NCBI RefSeq assembly: GCF_014284305.1
Contig: NZ_JACOFW010000002.1
Span: 124,001 to 188,000, forward strand
Direction of reading: 5' to 3'
Source: Affinundibacterium seohonense
GTDB lineage: Bacteria; Pseudomonadota; Gammaproteobacteria; Burkholderiales; Burkholderiaceae_D
DNA: 64,000 nucleotides
The notes under the pieces were generated by a model. The model saw only the letters and a program-made list of their open reading frames with translations. It had not been told where the DNA came from and searched no databases. Both the position numbers and the translations under genes were made by a program. The number at the start of each line of letters is the position of its first letter. The stretch's first letter is position 1. Positions 32,801 to 40,585 of this stretch are shown piece after piece.

Positions 32801-34715
32801 CACGATCGATACAGGCTCTTATGTCAATGTTACGTTGTCTGGTTTGGTTGCTGCTGCTGATGTATTGAACATCGCTGGTCAAACTGGCGGTATTATCAAT
32901 GCAACAACTGGTGTAACTGGCTTCACTGGTAGCGCTAATAACTTGAGCAACATGTTTGGTTTGGCTTATTTGTCTTACTCATCCACCGCACCAGTCACTG
33001 TAACAGGTACGACTGCTCAAGCTGCTGATCTGGTCAACATCGAAAACCACTCAGGTGTTACAGTCAATGCACTGGCAGTTACTGAGATCATCGGTACTGC
33101 AACTGAAGTGATGAACGCTATCGACGATCAAGTTGACACAGATACACGTCCTGATGTTGATGTCTTTTTGGTTAACGATGGTAACGGTATCGCTGCAACA
33201 TTGAACGCGATCGACGCTGCAACAACTGGTATCGTTTATGCAGGTGCATACACGACTATCACTGGTACAGCTGCTGACGTGTTGAATGCTGTTGATAATC
33301 AAGCACAAATGGCTACAGGGCCTAACGTTGTGTTGATATTGGATGCTGGTACAACAACAGCAACAGTATTGAATAGCCTCGACTTTGCAACAAATGGTTT
33401 GGTGAATGCTGTTGCGATCACTGCTATCACTGGTACAGCCGCTGATGCTAAGAACGCAATCGACAATCAAGTAACAATGCAAACCAATGCTAACTTGGTA
33501 GTAACGGTCGCTGCTGGTGTTGCTGCTGCTGCTGATTTGAACGCGATCGACGCTGCGACACTCGCTGCGGTAAATGCAACTGCAGTGACAGAAATCACTG
33601 GTTCCGTTGCTGCGGTAATCGACGCAACTAACGATCAAGCACAATTGTCTACAGGTGGCGCGGTATTGGTTACTTTGGATGCTGCTGCAGGTGTTGCTGC
33701 TGCTGATTTGAATACAATCGACGGTGTAACTACTGGTTTGGTGAATGCAACTGCAATCACTTCAATCACTGGTGTTGCTGTTGCTGTATTGAATGCAGTG
33801 GATAACCAAGCGACAATGTCTACAGCGGCTAACGTTGCTGTAACAGTCACTGATGCGACAGTAGCTGCTGCAACATTGAACTCTATCAATGCTGCAACAA
33901 CAGGTTTGGTTACTGCAACAGCCGCTACAACCATCACTGGTTCTATCGCTGAAGCAACTGCTGCTCTGGTTGACCAAACAGCAATCCTGACTTCTGCTTC
34001 CGTGAACGTGACATTGAACGATGTAACTACTACTGCAGCTGCATTGAACAACTTAGACTTCATCACAGCTTTAGGTGTCATCAATGCGAACACAGTAACG
34101 ACAGTGACTGGTTCTGTAACTGAACTCACAACAGCGTTCCAATCTGCTGGTATCACATTCGGTCCAACAGCTGATGCAACAGTAACTGGCACAAGCACTA
34201 TCACGCAATTGAACACATTGAACGCAACTGGCGTTGATGTGATCACTTTCGGTACAGCGTTTGCGACTACAACTACTGATGTTATCGATTTGACAGCTGC
34301 TGGTTTCGACGTTGGTGCACACACGATCAAGTACACAGCTGGTAATCAAACAGTTGCGTTCAACTTCACTGATCTTGGTGCAGCTGGTTTCAACGACGGT
34401 GATACATTCACACAAGCTGGCGCTGCAGACGTGATCCGTTTCGACGCAAACGACATCCTGGACTTGACAGCATTTGGTTTGGGTAGCTTGAATGCGCCGA
34501 CAGCTCTGTACACTGCTACTAACCAAAAAGTTGGTGACAACGAATGGACTATGGTTCGTGGTAACTGGGTTGCTGGTACGTTCACAGTAGCTGCTGGTGG
34601 TGCAGATACATTGGTAATGTGGGACTCTAACGCCGCTGGTGTTGCAGTAACTCAATCTGCAGTTGTTATCACTGGTGTTCCATCCTTGACATTCGGTTCA
34701 ACAATCTTGGTGTAA
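26871..34715 (+). CDS. Giant DUF4214/RTX surface protein, probable S-layer or type I secreted adhesin
   Basis: This 2614-residue protein is acidic, Ala/Thr/Asn/Asp-rich, and has no cysteine that I can find. It has no N-terminal signal peptide. It opens with two DUF4214 units (LYVSLFGRAPEASGLGYW and FYVNVLGRTPDAGGLAYW, residues about 10-130). Degenerate glycine/aspartate repeats occur around 515-780. Classical RTX calcium-binding nonapeptides (GGAGNDLLVGG, GGDGDDFINGG) run from about 1358 to 1430, with more at about 1546-1575. About eleven 56-residue repeats occupy about 1810-2455, followed by a C-terminal region probably bearing the type I secretion signal. Codon use is strongly restricted (mostly TTG for Leu, ACA for Thr), suggesting very high expression. 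The exporter is probably the operon at 47724-52278. RsaA of Caulobacter is a functional parallel; an adhesin is the main alternative. Confidence 0.85.
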   Translation: MAVTTQMRTQVTQLYVSLFGRAPEASGLGYWVQQLGEGKSLQTIAQDMFNVAPSRVYYPSYLTNEEIVAKFYVNVLGRTPDAGGLAYWTGRLNTESTTGTAASKMNAVGTVVTELLAAVVGYNGTDAAALASQSLLNNKVAVGLHYAVDLGGNDVAFASTLMPLVTTGPTGAALALAAVDGTQSYTLTNGIDKASANVFNAKPVYTPGGNDFINSLQDEDSLTGVGVNPTLNAVLGQANDAAEGMISPILTNIQTVNVEVTGTTGIDFQDATGVKSLNINRITATNAATKMTDLDKSTTDISVSNATRGGTVEFLYKEDNLLATDNALNVGLSNTRLSVLTIGETGDDAGEDKGYGFETVNVTVAQSSNIDNFTIGSNQREDVAGTTAAPANQTVNITANATTEINNLQAVGAEFINLVANAEVMIAADERNILQASNDGINTNDLRKLVITGAANVTIDGLNGHIDEKLTINGDVGTTLVVDASAMTGNLKLGVQAAADANNSGTYANRTDKDVSITSGSGNDIIETYTALAGDISTGAGDDSVLINNGATTAVWTNVEGVSTINTGAGKDLVRAADLLATADDVLAGNTTFGEVTAASVVTGEGDDTVTVANLSNNKDWNNGVLTDSNVDDTYFVKGASISTGAGADVITVATVAEGAMVDAGADNDTLKIDINGGTILAGDDTVKNGAATPVFREVALDGSVDVLGAIVEMGDGDDTITIADAVSLATAATTIVGTDAELRAGAGNDVLNVTALDAVSVTSATDAATKDTNVNITGVETANFTVANQIDLGTATATGATENDNVETDGAITADVMRFDTALAAINLVSQEVAMLQDASTEIYEAGQATAFTLNNFRDGIALTLKANEATGVSAGKLKDDEAVDVNLTVNNAAARGHAEGFTLNIAEGSGAFDLNLNLNATATDTVGNAASKTDDDDMRVENVTVKLAADDQGHYINFNNFGDAVHSDAMSEGSKVVNTSLTVTGGTAGTTLVLDNVSTDSVNATGAANVKLKTVGSNNYVINTGSGNDVINMFGDDVRANDLSDDPADADSVDTIDEADAINAGSGNDRMIINGNDNLGNFAALGGLTDDDVFNKIKSVESIEVQGGGANTIIIDEAAATTGTNLQNIYFTGAGAQTTTVQIGNNFVNNNGTVANTLNLDSTTSFTADKGAAAKSGALTLTIDNQDTDQDQDLINLNVMVGMEKGTDVNFFNTGDSKATVNITATVAANSANTVGKSIGAANGNLSLEVTTGSIDKVTLLDSADAADTNDNGQITVTVDNSWSKSTLEFDASAIMNDDEAGMDLAVEEIEGSGDPAVTQVAGIDLGDTGGLVFNGAGELDAKLIVRGTQNDDDITGSSQDDTLDGNAGDDIIVGGLGADAISGGAGNDLLVGGVGKDSISGGDGDDFINGGLGADALDGGDGEDTFYYTSVTESNGGDADVITGFVSADDTIEIDGVVAGSAGQDFINLASFKEVSTAGDGDNSLAGNTGAGNAVLGDAYYAADSGQLVIDVDGNGDITTGADIVIKSAGKITAADINYTITAGAGNDFIRGGQGSDDLNGGAGNDTFVLLGSLSEADASAYAAAYQAGGSVPAAVLGATLAAVDTKMIAASELMSSRTATEVNAGDKINSAGADATDTIHAFGTADLSNINAGAALNVGTLVVHSAVTLTYAQVTSLNAIVFDGNMPHAVTLKNDASTGADTVAALLAKTFFLAAGAATTITLTAPDGVLKAAWDPVDMRMEVVADSRVVGGAAAGTPLQGLGGAKNLSDKTYASAAIQYAMGLTGYEIVDAAATIAAGTTPVLNAAVSVALTAGAANAADLNTIDGKTTNLVNATAVSLLTGTAFELNNALDDQSTIDTAANVAVQLSGAVGSVQVEAGLLNAINANTTGMVNATAAGMVYGTAADVLNSMDSPAEMTVNPDVFTIIYDAQAAAADLNAIDALTTTTVNANNYVGTITGTSADVWNAMDDQNTIDTGSYVNVTLSGLVAAADVLNIAGQTGGIINATTGVTGFTGSANNLSNMFGLAYLSYSSTAPVTVTGTTAQAADLVNIENHSGVTVNALAVTEIIGTATEVMNAIDDQVDTDTRPDVDVFLVNDGNGIAATLNAIDAATTGIVYAGAYTTITGTAADVLNAVDNQAQMATGPNVVLILDAGTTTATVLNSLDFATNGLVNAVAITAITGTAADAKNAIDNQVTMQTNANLVVTVAAGVAAAADLNAIDAATLAAVNATAVTEITGSVAAVIDATNDQAQLSTGGAVLVTLDAAAGVAAADLNTIDGVTTGLVNATAITSITGVAVAVLNAVDNQATMSTAANVAVTVTDATVAAATLNSINAATTGLVTATAATTITGSIAEATAALVDQTAILTSASVNVTLNDVTTTAAALNNLDFITALGVINANTVTTVTGSVTELTTAFQSAGITFGPTADATVTGTSTITQLNTLNATGVDVITFGTAFATTTTDVIDLTAAGFDVGAHTIKYTAGNQTVAFNFTDLGAAGFNDGDTFTQAGAADVIRFDANDILDLTAFGLGSLNAPTALYTATNQKVGDNEWTMVRGNWVAGTFTVAAGGADTLVMWDSNAAGVAVTQSAVVITGVPSLTFGSTILV
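32299..34245 (+). repeat. Tandem ~56-residue repeats in the giant surface protein
   Basis: About eleven imperfect units of roughly 165-175 bases. Each reads approximately ADLNxIDxxTTGLVNATAV, then xxITGTAADVLNAVDNQ, then a short polar stretch and a hydrophobic strand such as NVAVTVT. The units are diverged at DNA level, so they are old duplications under selection. The first begins near AAVSVALTAG and the last is fading by TSTITQLNTLNATG. I do not recognise a named domain. Confidence 0.75.
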
Positions 34716-34738
34716 TAAGATCGTTAGACTGTATGAAT

Positions 34739-34767
34739 TACTCAGCTTAGAAGCCTTAAGCTGAGTA
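34739..34767 (+). terminator. Hairpin after the giant gene
   Basis: Arms TACTCAGCTTA and TAAGCTGAGTA (11 bases, perfect) with a seven-base loop lie about 24 bases after the stop. There is no T tract. It may protect the 3' end of the long messenger or act in tandem with the terminator that follows. Confidence 0.6.
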
Positions 34768-34780
34768 GGTAGGAAAATCG

Positions 34781-34820
34781 AAAAAGGGCATGTCTGTAAT
34801 GGACATGCCCTTTTTCTTTA
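34781..34820 (+). terminator. Strong rho-independent terminator after the giant gene
   Basis: A perfect 14-base stem (GGGCATGTC paired with GACATGCCC plus flanking A/T pairs) has a seven-base loop and ends in a T-rich tract. It closes the single-gene transcript of the giant surface protein. Confidence 0.92.
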
Positions 34821-35585
34821 TTGGTGCTTGGGAATGATTTGCGGGGAAGATTGTTGCGCGATTTGTAGTCCGAGCGATATTGATCTATGCGGTGATCTGA
34901 GTGAACAACAGCATGGGGCATTGGGTCTGTTGCGTGGGGAAAAGGACAGGCGTCAAGCGGTATGCTTTCGGTAGCATGTCGATCATCACTGACAAGCTAG
35001 GATTCCCATGATCTTCGTCAGCATTTAGCTTGTTTCCTTGATCAACCAACACCGCTGGATTCCTGCTAAAAGCACGCAGGAATGACGAGCATCACAGTGA
35101 AGTCAGCGTCGTCATGCCTACCGAGCATGTAAGAAAAGCGGGCAATTCAGAGTTCTATCAAATTGGGATAACGATGTCTGTTTGAAGATGCATGAGAAAG
35201 CACTTCAGAATACCGTAGAGAAACTGGTAGGTAGATGGAAAATGCTATGTGGTGTCGGTGCACCTAGCGATGTATGCTGTCTGCAACCCGAGTGTATGGA
35301 TACAACTACGTCCGTCAATCTGCTATTGGTATCGATATTTAACCAAGTCGTCATCGAACCCGAATGAATCCTCGCCAGCGTTATTGCTATCAAACTGGAC
35401 CTGATGCCGTGTTCAGAATTCACCTTTGCGCCAGCCAATCCTTGAAGGCGTGGATTACCAAATCAAAATTCGGCAATAGGAGTGAGGCTGTCTACTACCT
35501 AGATCACACCTCACTGGATTTCTAGCCTGTGTCTTTAGAAATCCGATGAAGTGCGACCTTAGCGTGGTCTCTATTTGACGATCAC
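34821..35585. other. 765-base stretch without a convincing gene
   Basis: Only short frames without ribosome binding sites occur here, the longest 61 codons at 35182. The stretch includes one dispersed-repeat-like hairpin (35059-35083) and a weaker inverted repeat GGATTTCT/AGAAATCC (35516-35544). The latter could terminate the TonB receptor gene but lacks a T tract. I see no sign of a complete mobile element. It may be decayed sequence separating the surface protein from the receptor gene. Confidence 0.6.
35059..35083. repeat. Dispersed-type intergenic hairpin
   Basis: ATTCCTGC and GCAGGAAT flank nine bases within GGATTCCTGC...GCAGGAATGACGA. Elements of this form are recurrent intergenic repeats in many Burkholderiales and Neisseriales genomes. 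Only one copy is in the window, so the assignment rests on recollection of the motif. Confidence 0.45.
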
Positions 35586-38300
35586 TTAAAAACGATATTG
35601 CGCACGGACATAAGCCGAGCGTCCACGTGGATCGGTATAGCTAGGATCGTAGCCAGAGATGAAGTAGAACGCTTGATTGGAGTACGGCGGCGGTGTATCC
35701 AAGAGATTTTGTATGCCCGCACGTAATTGCAGCGAGGCAGTCAATTGATATGATGCTGACATATCCCATAATGAATACGCCTTGACGCGATTGGGTGCAA
35801 CACGTTTACCATCCGTGACATTGATCGCCGAATTTTGGTCTTCATAAGAGGACGAATACGTATTACTCAATTGCACCGCCAACGCCCCTTGCTCCCAGTC
35901 TAGGGCGAGGTGATGACGCCATTGCGGTACCGCACCCTCGGTCACGAATTTGCCAAGATTGCTGACATAGGCATCACCTTGATTGACTTGTAGTTTTGAT
36001 TTGAGCATGTAGGTCCCTTGCAGGTGTGCATGCCAATTGCCAACGCTGGTTTGGATTTTGTGTAAATCTAGATTGAGATCGATACCGCTAGATTTTTGTG
36101 AGCCGCGATTGTCTTTGCGTAACTCAATCGAGGTAATTTTGCCGTCGCTACCGCGCTTGACCAGGCTACCATATTTATCCAAATTGCTCAGAATCACGTC
36201 ATCACCAATTTCGCTTATCACTTTACTGCGCTGAATCTGCCAGTAGTCGAGACCCAATGTCCATTGCGAGTTGATCTCTGCGATACCGCCGAGTGTAAAT
36301 TGTTGGCTACGTTCAGGTTGCAATTGGGCATTGCTAAAACGACGAGTCGTCCAGTTGTCGGCGCAGGCGGTCAAGTCATTGTTGCTAGTCTTGCAGAGCA
36401 CGGGATCAGGCAAAGTCGCCGTGGAACTCACGACGGTTGGACGATACAGGTCAGACATGGACGGCGCGCGGAAACCGCTACCAGCAGAACCTCGGAGTAA
36501 CAAATCTGGCGATGCCTGATACAGTAAGCCTAGCTTAGGACTGGTCGCACCACCGACGTTTTGATACTCATCATGTCGTACGGCGAATTGCGCTTCCCAA
36601 TCTTTGGCGAAGGGCGCATGCAACTCGGCAAAAACACCTTGAATATTGCGGGCGTCACGGGTATTTCTGCCATCTTCTGGCGCTGGATCATTGTTGATGT
36701 TGTTACTCTTCAACAAAGCGGAAGGTCTGAAAACGCTGGTTTCGCGTCGCAGTTCGGCACCAAGCGCTAAATTCATCTCGCCGCCATCCATAGGCATGAT
36801 CGCACGACTGGCTTTGAAGTCCAGCGACGTCATGGTGCTGCGGGCGTAGCGACTCTCATCATTCACTTGGATGCTGTCGTATAGGGCTTTGCCAGCTGGG
36901 CTGGATGGGCCAAATGCATTGATCGTGCCGTCGGCAATACCCGCTAATAATTTGTCGAGTAAGACATAGCCGTGTTTATCAAAATCCAGTGCTGTGTTGG
37001 CGCTCTGAGTGATCGCTGTGTCGTAATCCCACTCTTCGAATTTGCCGGTCATGCCGACCAAGACGCGCTGTCCTTCACTGATTACCTCGTTAGTGCGATT
37101 GCCCGCTTCGGCTAAGCGCATTCGCACGGCTAGTTGGCCTGGTACTGGATCCTTCACGGTGTTTAACCCTGTGTTCGCTAATTGCGGTACCAGTTTGTAG
37201 TCAATACTCGCGGTCACGCGTGTTGGCGAGGTGACGTAGTGGGTCGTTGCTTTGCCGAGATTAAGTTCGGCATAAACTTGCTGTTGCGGCGCGATTTGAA
37301 ATACTGCACGGCTTAAGAAATTGACCTTTTCTGACTCTGGAACCAGCGCCGTGTCATTCATGTAATTGTAGGTGCAGCCATTTGGACCTGCCGTGCCTTT
37401 GGGGAGATTGATGTTGGCAGGAGCATTGCAAGTGGGGGCGGAAAAGTTGATCACGCGATTGCTGATCGGTGTTCCATTGATTGCAAAATTTTGCTTACGT
37501 AAATGGTCAAGTTGTTTGGCTGTCAAACGGATATTTGCCGGGCTACTTAACCCAGACAATAAGTGTCCAAGACGTTCTGGCACTTTTAGATCATCGATGA
37601 ATTCACGATTGGCGGCAAATAAGCTGCCATTGCGCTGCGCATCAAGTACGGCAAAGATATTGTAGCCATCCTGTTCTAGATTGCCTATGCCACCACTCAG
37701 GGTCAGGGTGCGTTTGGCAGCGCCGCCTTCAAAGGTTTGTCCGATATGGCTGCTGATTTCTGCACCTTGAAAGTCTTTGCGGGTGATGAAGTTAACCACG
37801 CCCGCGATGGCATCCGCACCGTAGAGCGCGGAGGCGCCATCTAATAAGATCTCAACTTTTTGTATGGCAGCGGCTGGAATCGAATTTAAATCCACGCCAG
37901 CATCATCGCCGGGCGAGGCGAAATTCGAGAGGCGGCGCCCGTTGAGTAAGACCAAGGTCGATGAGCTACCTAATCCACGCAAATTAACCGAATTGAAGCC
38001 ACGTTGATCGCCGCCAGTATTGAGGCTGACGCCATCGGTCAACGCGCCAATATTGCCAACGACTTTTGCCATTAATTCGGCCGCTGTTGTGGTACCAGAG
38101 GCTTCAATGTCGCCACGACTAATGGTCTGCACTGGCAATGCAGATTGGCTATTGATACGTTTGATTGCTGAGCCGGTCACTTCGACTCTTTGCGCCTCGG
38201 TATCGACGGTCTGCGCCAACAAGCTGGAGCTGTAGCTGGTACAGAGCAATAAACAAGCACATGCTAAAGGCTTACGGGTAAAACTTTGTAATCTGTTCAT
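35586..38300 (-). CDS. TonB-dependent outer-membrane receptor
   Basis: A 904-residue receptor for active uptake across the outer membrane. It has a signal peptide (ending SSSLLAQ) and a short TonB-box-like stretch AQRVEVTGSAIKR. A plug domain occupies about residues 45-175, with LVLLNGRRLSNF, SIPAAAIQKVEILLDGASALYGADAIAGVVNF. A large barrel follows and ends in AYVRAQYRF with the terminal Phe. The VTGSAIKRINS-type N-terminus is typical of receptors annotated for oligosaccharides or peptides rather than siderophores, but no substrate can be assigned. It stands alone, divergent from cysC, with no TonB/ExbBD or transporter gene nearby. Confidence 0.93.
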   Translation of the reverse strand: MNRLQSFTRKPLACACLLLCTSYSSSLLAQTVDTEAQRVEVTGSAIKRINSQSALPVQTISRGDIEASGTTTAAELMAKVVGNIGALTDGVSLNTGGDQRGFNSVNLRGLGSSSTLVLLNGRRLSNFASPGDDAGVDLNSIPAAAIQKVEILLDGASALYGADAIAGVVNFITRKDFQGAEISSHIGQTFEGGAAKRTLTLSGGIGNLEQDGYNIFAVLDAQRNGSLFAANREFIDDLKVPERLGHLLSGLSSPANIRLTAKQLDHLRKQNFAINGTPISNRVINFSAPTCNAPANINLPKGTAGPNGCTYNYMNDTALVPESEKVNFLSRAVFQIAPQQQVYAELNLGKATTHYVTSPTRVTASIDYKLVPQLANTGLNTVKDPVPGQLAVRMRLAEAGNRTNEVISEGQRVLVGMTGKFEEWDYDTAITQSANTALDFDKHGYVLLDKLLAGIADGTINAFGPSSPAGKALYDSIQVNDESRYARSTMTSLDFKASRAIMPMDGGEMNLALGAELRRETSVFRPSALLKSNNINNDPAPEDGRNTRDARNIQGVFAELHAPFAKDWEAQFAVRHDEYQNVGGATSPKLGLLYQASPDLLLRGSAGSGFRAPSMSDLYRPTVVSSTATLPDPVLCKTSNNDLTACADNWTTRRFSNAQLQPERSQQFTLGGIAEINSQWTLGLDYWQIQRSKVISEIGDDVILSNLDKYGSLVKRGSDGKITSIELRKDNRGSQKSSGIDLNLDLHKIQTSVGNWHAHLQGTYMLKSKLQVNQGDAYVSNLGKFVTEGAVPQWRHHLALDWEQGALAVQLSNTYSSSYEDQNSAINVTDGKRVAPNRVKAYSLWDMSASYQLTASLQLRAGIQNLLDTPPPYSNQAFYFISGYDPSYTDPRGRSAYVRAQYRF

Positions 38301-38693
38301 AGTCTATTTTTAGTGGGCAAATAATGAATCAATTTGTCATTTTATAAGAAGGTACATTCTGGCGCGTGAGTCTAATTGAGGAAGCAATCGATTTCAATTC
38401 AAAGTGGGCGATATCCGGGAAAACTTACAAATGCTTACAACTTATTGCCATTGATTGCTATCAATTTGTTCGGGTAATTACTTTGATCCGAAAAAAATGC
38501 TAGCGGCAATACTCATGAACTTAGTAGCAGTATGTCGAGAGCGTTGTTTCCACATGCAGAATGGCGAGTTTGAGATTCCTCGTGTGATATGATTTTGGGC
38601 TATTTAATTTCAGAGAAATTTTGAGCGAATACCTTGTCGCAGATAGTTACTTCGGTCAGTTGCTCAAATAATGCTTAGCTACGCGAAAGAAAC
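38301..38693. other. Divergent intergenic region between the TonB receptor and cysC
   Basis: About 390 bases without a gene, AT-rich. It should hold the two divergent promoters. No CRP-type palindrome or other operator was recognised; a lone TGTGA near 38585 has no matching half. Confidence 0.6.
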
Positions 38694-39212
38694 ATGAATC
38701 AAACAATGACATGGTGGTTGACCGGATTGTCAGGCGCGGGGAAATCGACCTTGGCGCAGGCACTGGCATCAAATTTAAGACAGTCTCAGCATGCGGTCTG
38801 TGTGCTCGATGGTGACGAATTGCGTTTGGGGCTATCCAAGGATTTGGGATTTAGTGCCGAGGATAGAGAGGAACAATGCCGACGTGTTGCGGAAATCGCG
38901 AAAACCCTCAATGCCAACGGCATTTTTGTGGTCGTTGCTTTGATTTCACCAACACTAAGCTCTCGGTCCAGAGCACGGCAAATCATCGGCAGTGAACGTA
39001 TGTTGGAAGTGTATGTTTCGACGCCACTCGATGTTTGTCAGGAACGTGATGTCAAAGGCTTATACGCAAAAGCACGCAAAGAAACCAGTTTGCAATTAAC
39101 GGGAGTGCAGGCGCCTTATGAAGCACCAGTTGAACCAGATCTGGTGATTAATACGGCGCAAGTTTCTCTGGACCAGGGAGTGCAGATATTACTGGACTCA
39201 ATGGCAAAATGA
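38694..39212 (+). CDS. cysC: Adenylyl-sulfate (APS) kinase
   Basis: The kinase phosphorylates APS to PAPS, the sulfate donor. It is 172 residues, slightly shorter than the usual 190-200. Walker A GLSGAGKST is at residues 11-19, followed by the substrate segment DGDELRLGLSKDLGFS and the ISP motif (LISPTLSSRSRAR), in which the usual ISPY tyrosine is Thr. The SD-like GAAAG precedes ATG 38694. There are no ATP sulfurylase or PAPS reductase genes nearby. The next gene is a sulfotransferase 74 bases downstream. The pair therefore more likely serves sulfation of a surface molecule or metabolite than cysteine synthesis. Confidence 0.93.
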   Translation: MNQTMTWWLTGLSGAGKSTLAQALASNLRQSQHAVCVLDGDELRLGLSKDLGFSAEDREEQCRRVAEIAKTLNANGIFVVVALISPTLSSRSRARQIIGSERMLEVYVSTPLDVCQERDVKGLYAKARKETSLQLTGVQAPYEAPVEPDLVINTAQVSLDQGVQILLDSMAK

Positions 39213-39286
39213 TTCTGTAGTTAATGCAGTACATCAGTTGCCACTGGTGTTAGAACATCCACTATTTACAACTTAAAAGATTCGAT

Positions 39287-40153
39287 ATGACGCATCCTAA
39301 ATTTCACTTTATCACTGGCCTGCCACGTTCGGGTTCTACTTTACTATCAGCAATATTGCTGCAAAATCCGCGTTTTCACGCCAGTATGACAAGCCCGGTT
39401 GGTACGCTCATGACTGGGATGATTAATCAATTGGGCGCTGGAAGCGAATTTGGTGGTGTCGTCAGCACTGAGCAGCGTCAGCGTTTGGCGACGGGTATGT
39501 TTCATTCTTACTATTCGGATAAAGCGGATAAAGACGTCATTTTCGATACCAATCGTATGTGGTCCGCACATATGCCTTTGCTGTTGAAGCAATTCCCCGA
39601 AGCGAAATTTATCGCCTGCGTACGTAATGTCGCGTGGATTATGGACAGCTTGGAACGTCGCTATCGTGAAAATCCTTATGAAACAACACGCTTGTTTAAT
39701 AACCCGGAAGAGCGCAGCACCGTGTATAACCGCGTTGAAACTTTATCCAAGGGTAATCGCATGGTTGGCTATCCGTGGACTGCCTTGAAAGAAGCCTTTT
39801 ACGGAGAAAACTCTAATTCTCTCTTGATTCTTGATTATGATTTGTTGGCACAAGTTCCTGACAAAATTATGCCGTTGATCTACCAATTCCTAGGTGAGCC
39901 GGAGTTTGAGCATGATTTTGACCACCTTGAATATGATGCGCCGGAGTTTGACGCGCCATTGGGAATCCATGGCATGCACAAAATTCGCCCAAAAGTCGGA
40001 TTTCAAAAGCGCGCCAGTATTTTGCCGCCAGATATTTTTGAAAGATTCAGCAAAATGTCGTTCTGGAACGATAGAACCAATAGTCGTTGCAGTGTGATCG
40101 CGGCGCAGCCGATTGTGCCGGAACAAGCGCAAGCGAATGCTGCGGAAAAGTAA
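39287..40153 (+). CDS. PAPS-dependent sulfotransferase
   Basis: A 288-residue cytoplasmic enzyme of the sulfotransferase family. The PAPS 5'-phosphosulfate loop is LPRSGSTLLS (residues 12-21). The 3'-phosphate-binding strand/helix is FIACVRNVAWIMDSLERR (about residues 108-125). The KIRPKVGFQKRASILPPDIFERF segment near the C-terminus fits the family's last PAPS-contact region. It follows cysC, which would supply PAPS. The acceptor is unknown: a polysaccharide, the surface protein or a small molecule are all possible. No signal peptide is present, so sulfation happens inside the cell, before export. Confidence 0.88.
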   Translation: MTHPKFHFITGLPRSGSTLLSAILLQNPRFHASMTSPVGTLMTGMINQLGAGSEFGGVVSTEQRQRLATGMFHSYYSDKADKDVIFDTNRMWSAHMPLLLKQFPEAKFIACVRNVAWIMDSLERRYRENPYETTRLFNNPEERSTVYNRVETLSKGNRMVGYPWTALKEAFYGENSNSLLILDYDLLAQVPDKIMPLIYQFLGEPEFEHDFDHLEYDAPEFDAPLGIHGMHKIRPKVGFQKRASILPPDIFERFSKMSFWNDRTNSRCSVIAAQPIVPEQAQANAAEK

Positions 40154-40585
40154 TAAGACATTGCCTTGATCGTCTGTACTTTTCTTGTTAATTTGGGATA
40201 AAAAGTACAGAAGATTGCCGATTGGCAATAAAATTTAAGCAAATTTGAGGGCAGTAAATCTACTCATTTAGAAAATTTAAATGAAATGAAATTTATTTTT
40301 CTTTATTTGCCTATTTTGCGCAAAATCTTTGTTGTGTATTTGTTGGAAGCTAACCTAAGTGAATTCCAATCGTTTAATATGATGTGCTTCTCGATGTTCG
40401 ATATGTCGAGAATATTTTTATTTAATTAATTTGTGAATAAGACTACAATAGTTCGCCGCAGATTTACCTTGATTAGTTCAATTCAGGGCTGCTGTGAATG
40501 AAAAAGTTGGTGTGGTAACCGCTGATTGCATCGCAAAACGAATTAAATTGTGTTGCAAAAAATATTAAAAATAAGGACTTTAAAC
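40154..40585. other. AT-rich intergenic region before the propeller gene
   Basis: About 430 bases without a gene. Close to the sulfotransferase stop is an 11-base inverted repeat, TCTGTACTTTT (40173-40183) with AAAAGTACAGA (40201-40211), which could terminate transcription although it lacks a following T tract. The remainder is very AT-rich and presumably carries the promoter of the next gene. No CRP-type site was seen. Confidence 0.55.

Noticed and set aside
32299-34245. Regular ~170-base periodicity that could suggest a CRISPR or DNA satellite
   Set aside because: The periodicity is at protein level within one open frame, the DNA copies are diverged, and there is no short identical repeat with unique spacers.
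35182-35367. 61-codon frame in the gene-poor stretch
   Set aside because: No ribosome binding site and no recognisable domain, and its length is expected by chance.
35586-38300. TonB receptor as part of the FecR system or the sulfation genes
   Set aside because: It is on the opposite strand, about 12 kb from fecR, and has no N-terminal signalling domain before its plug.
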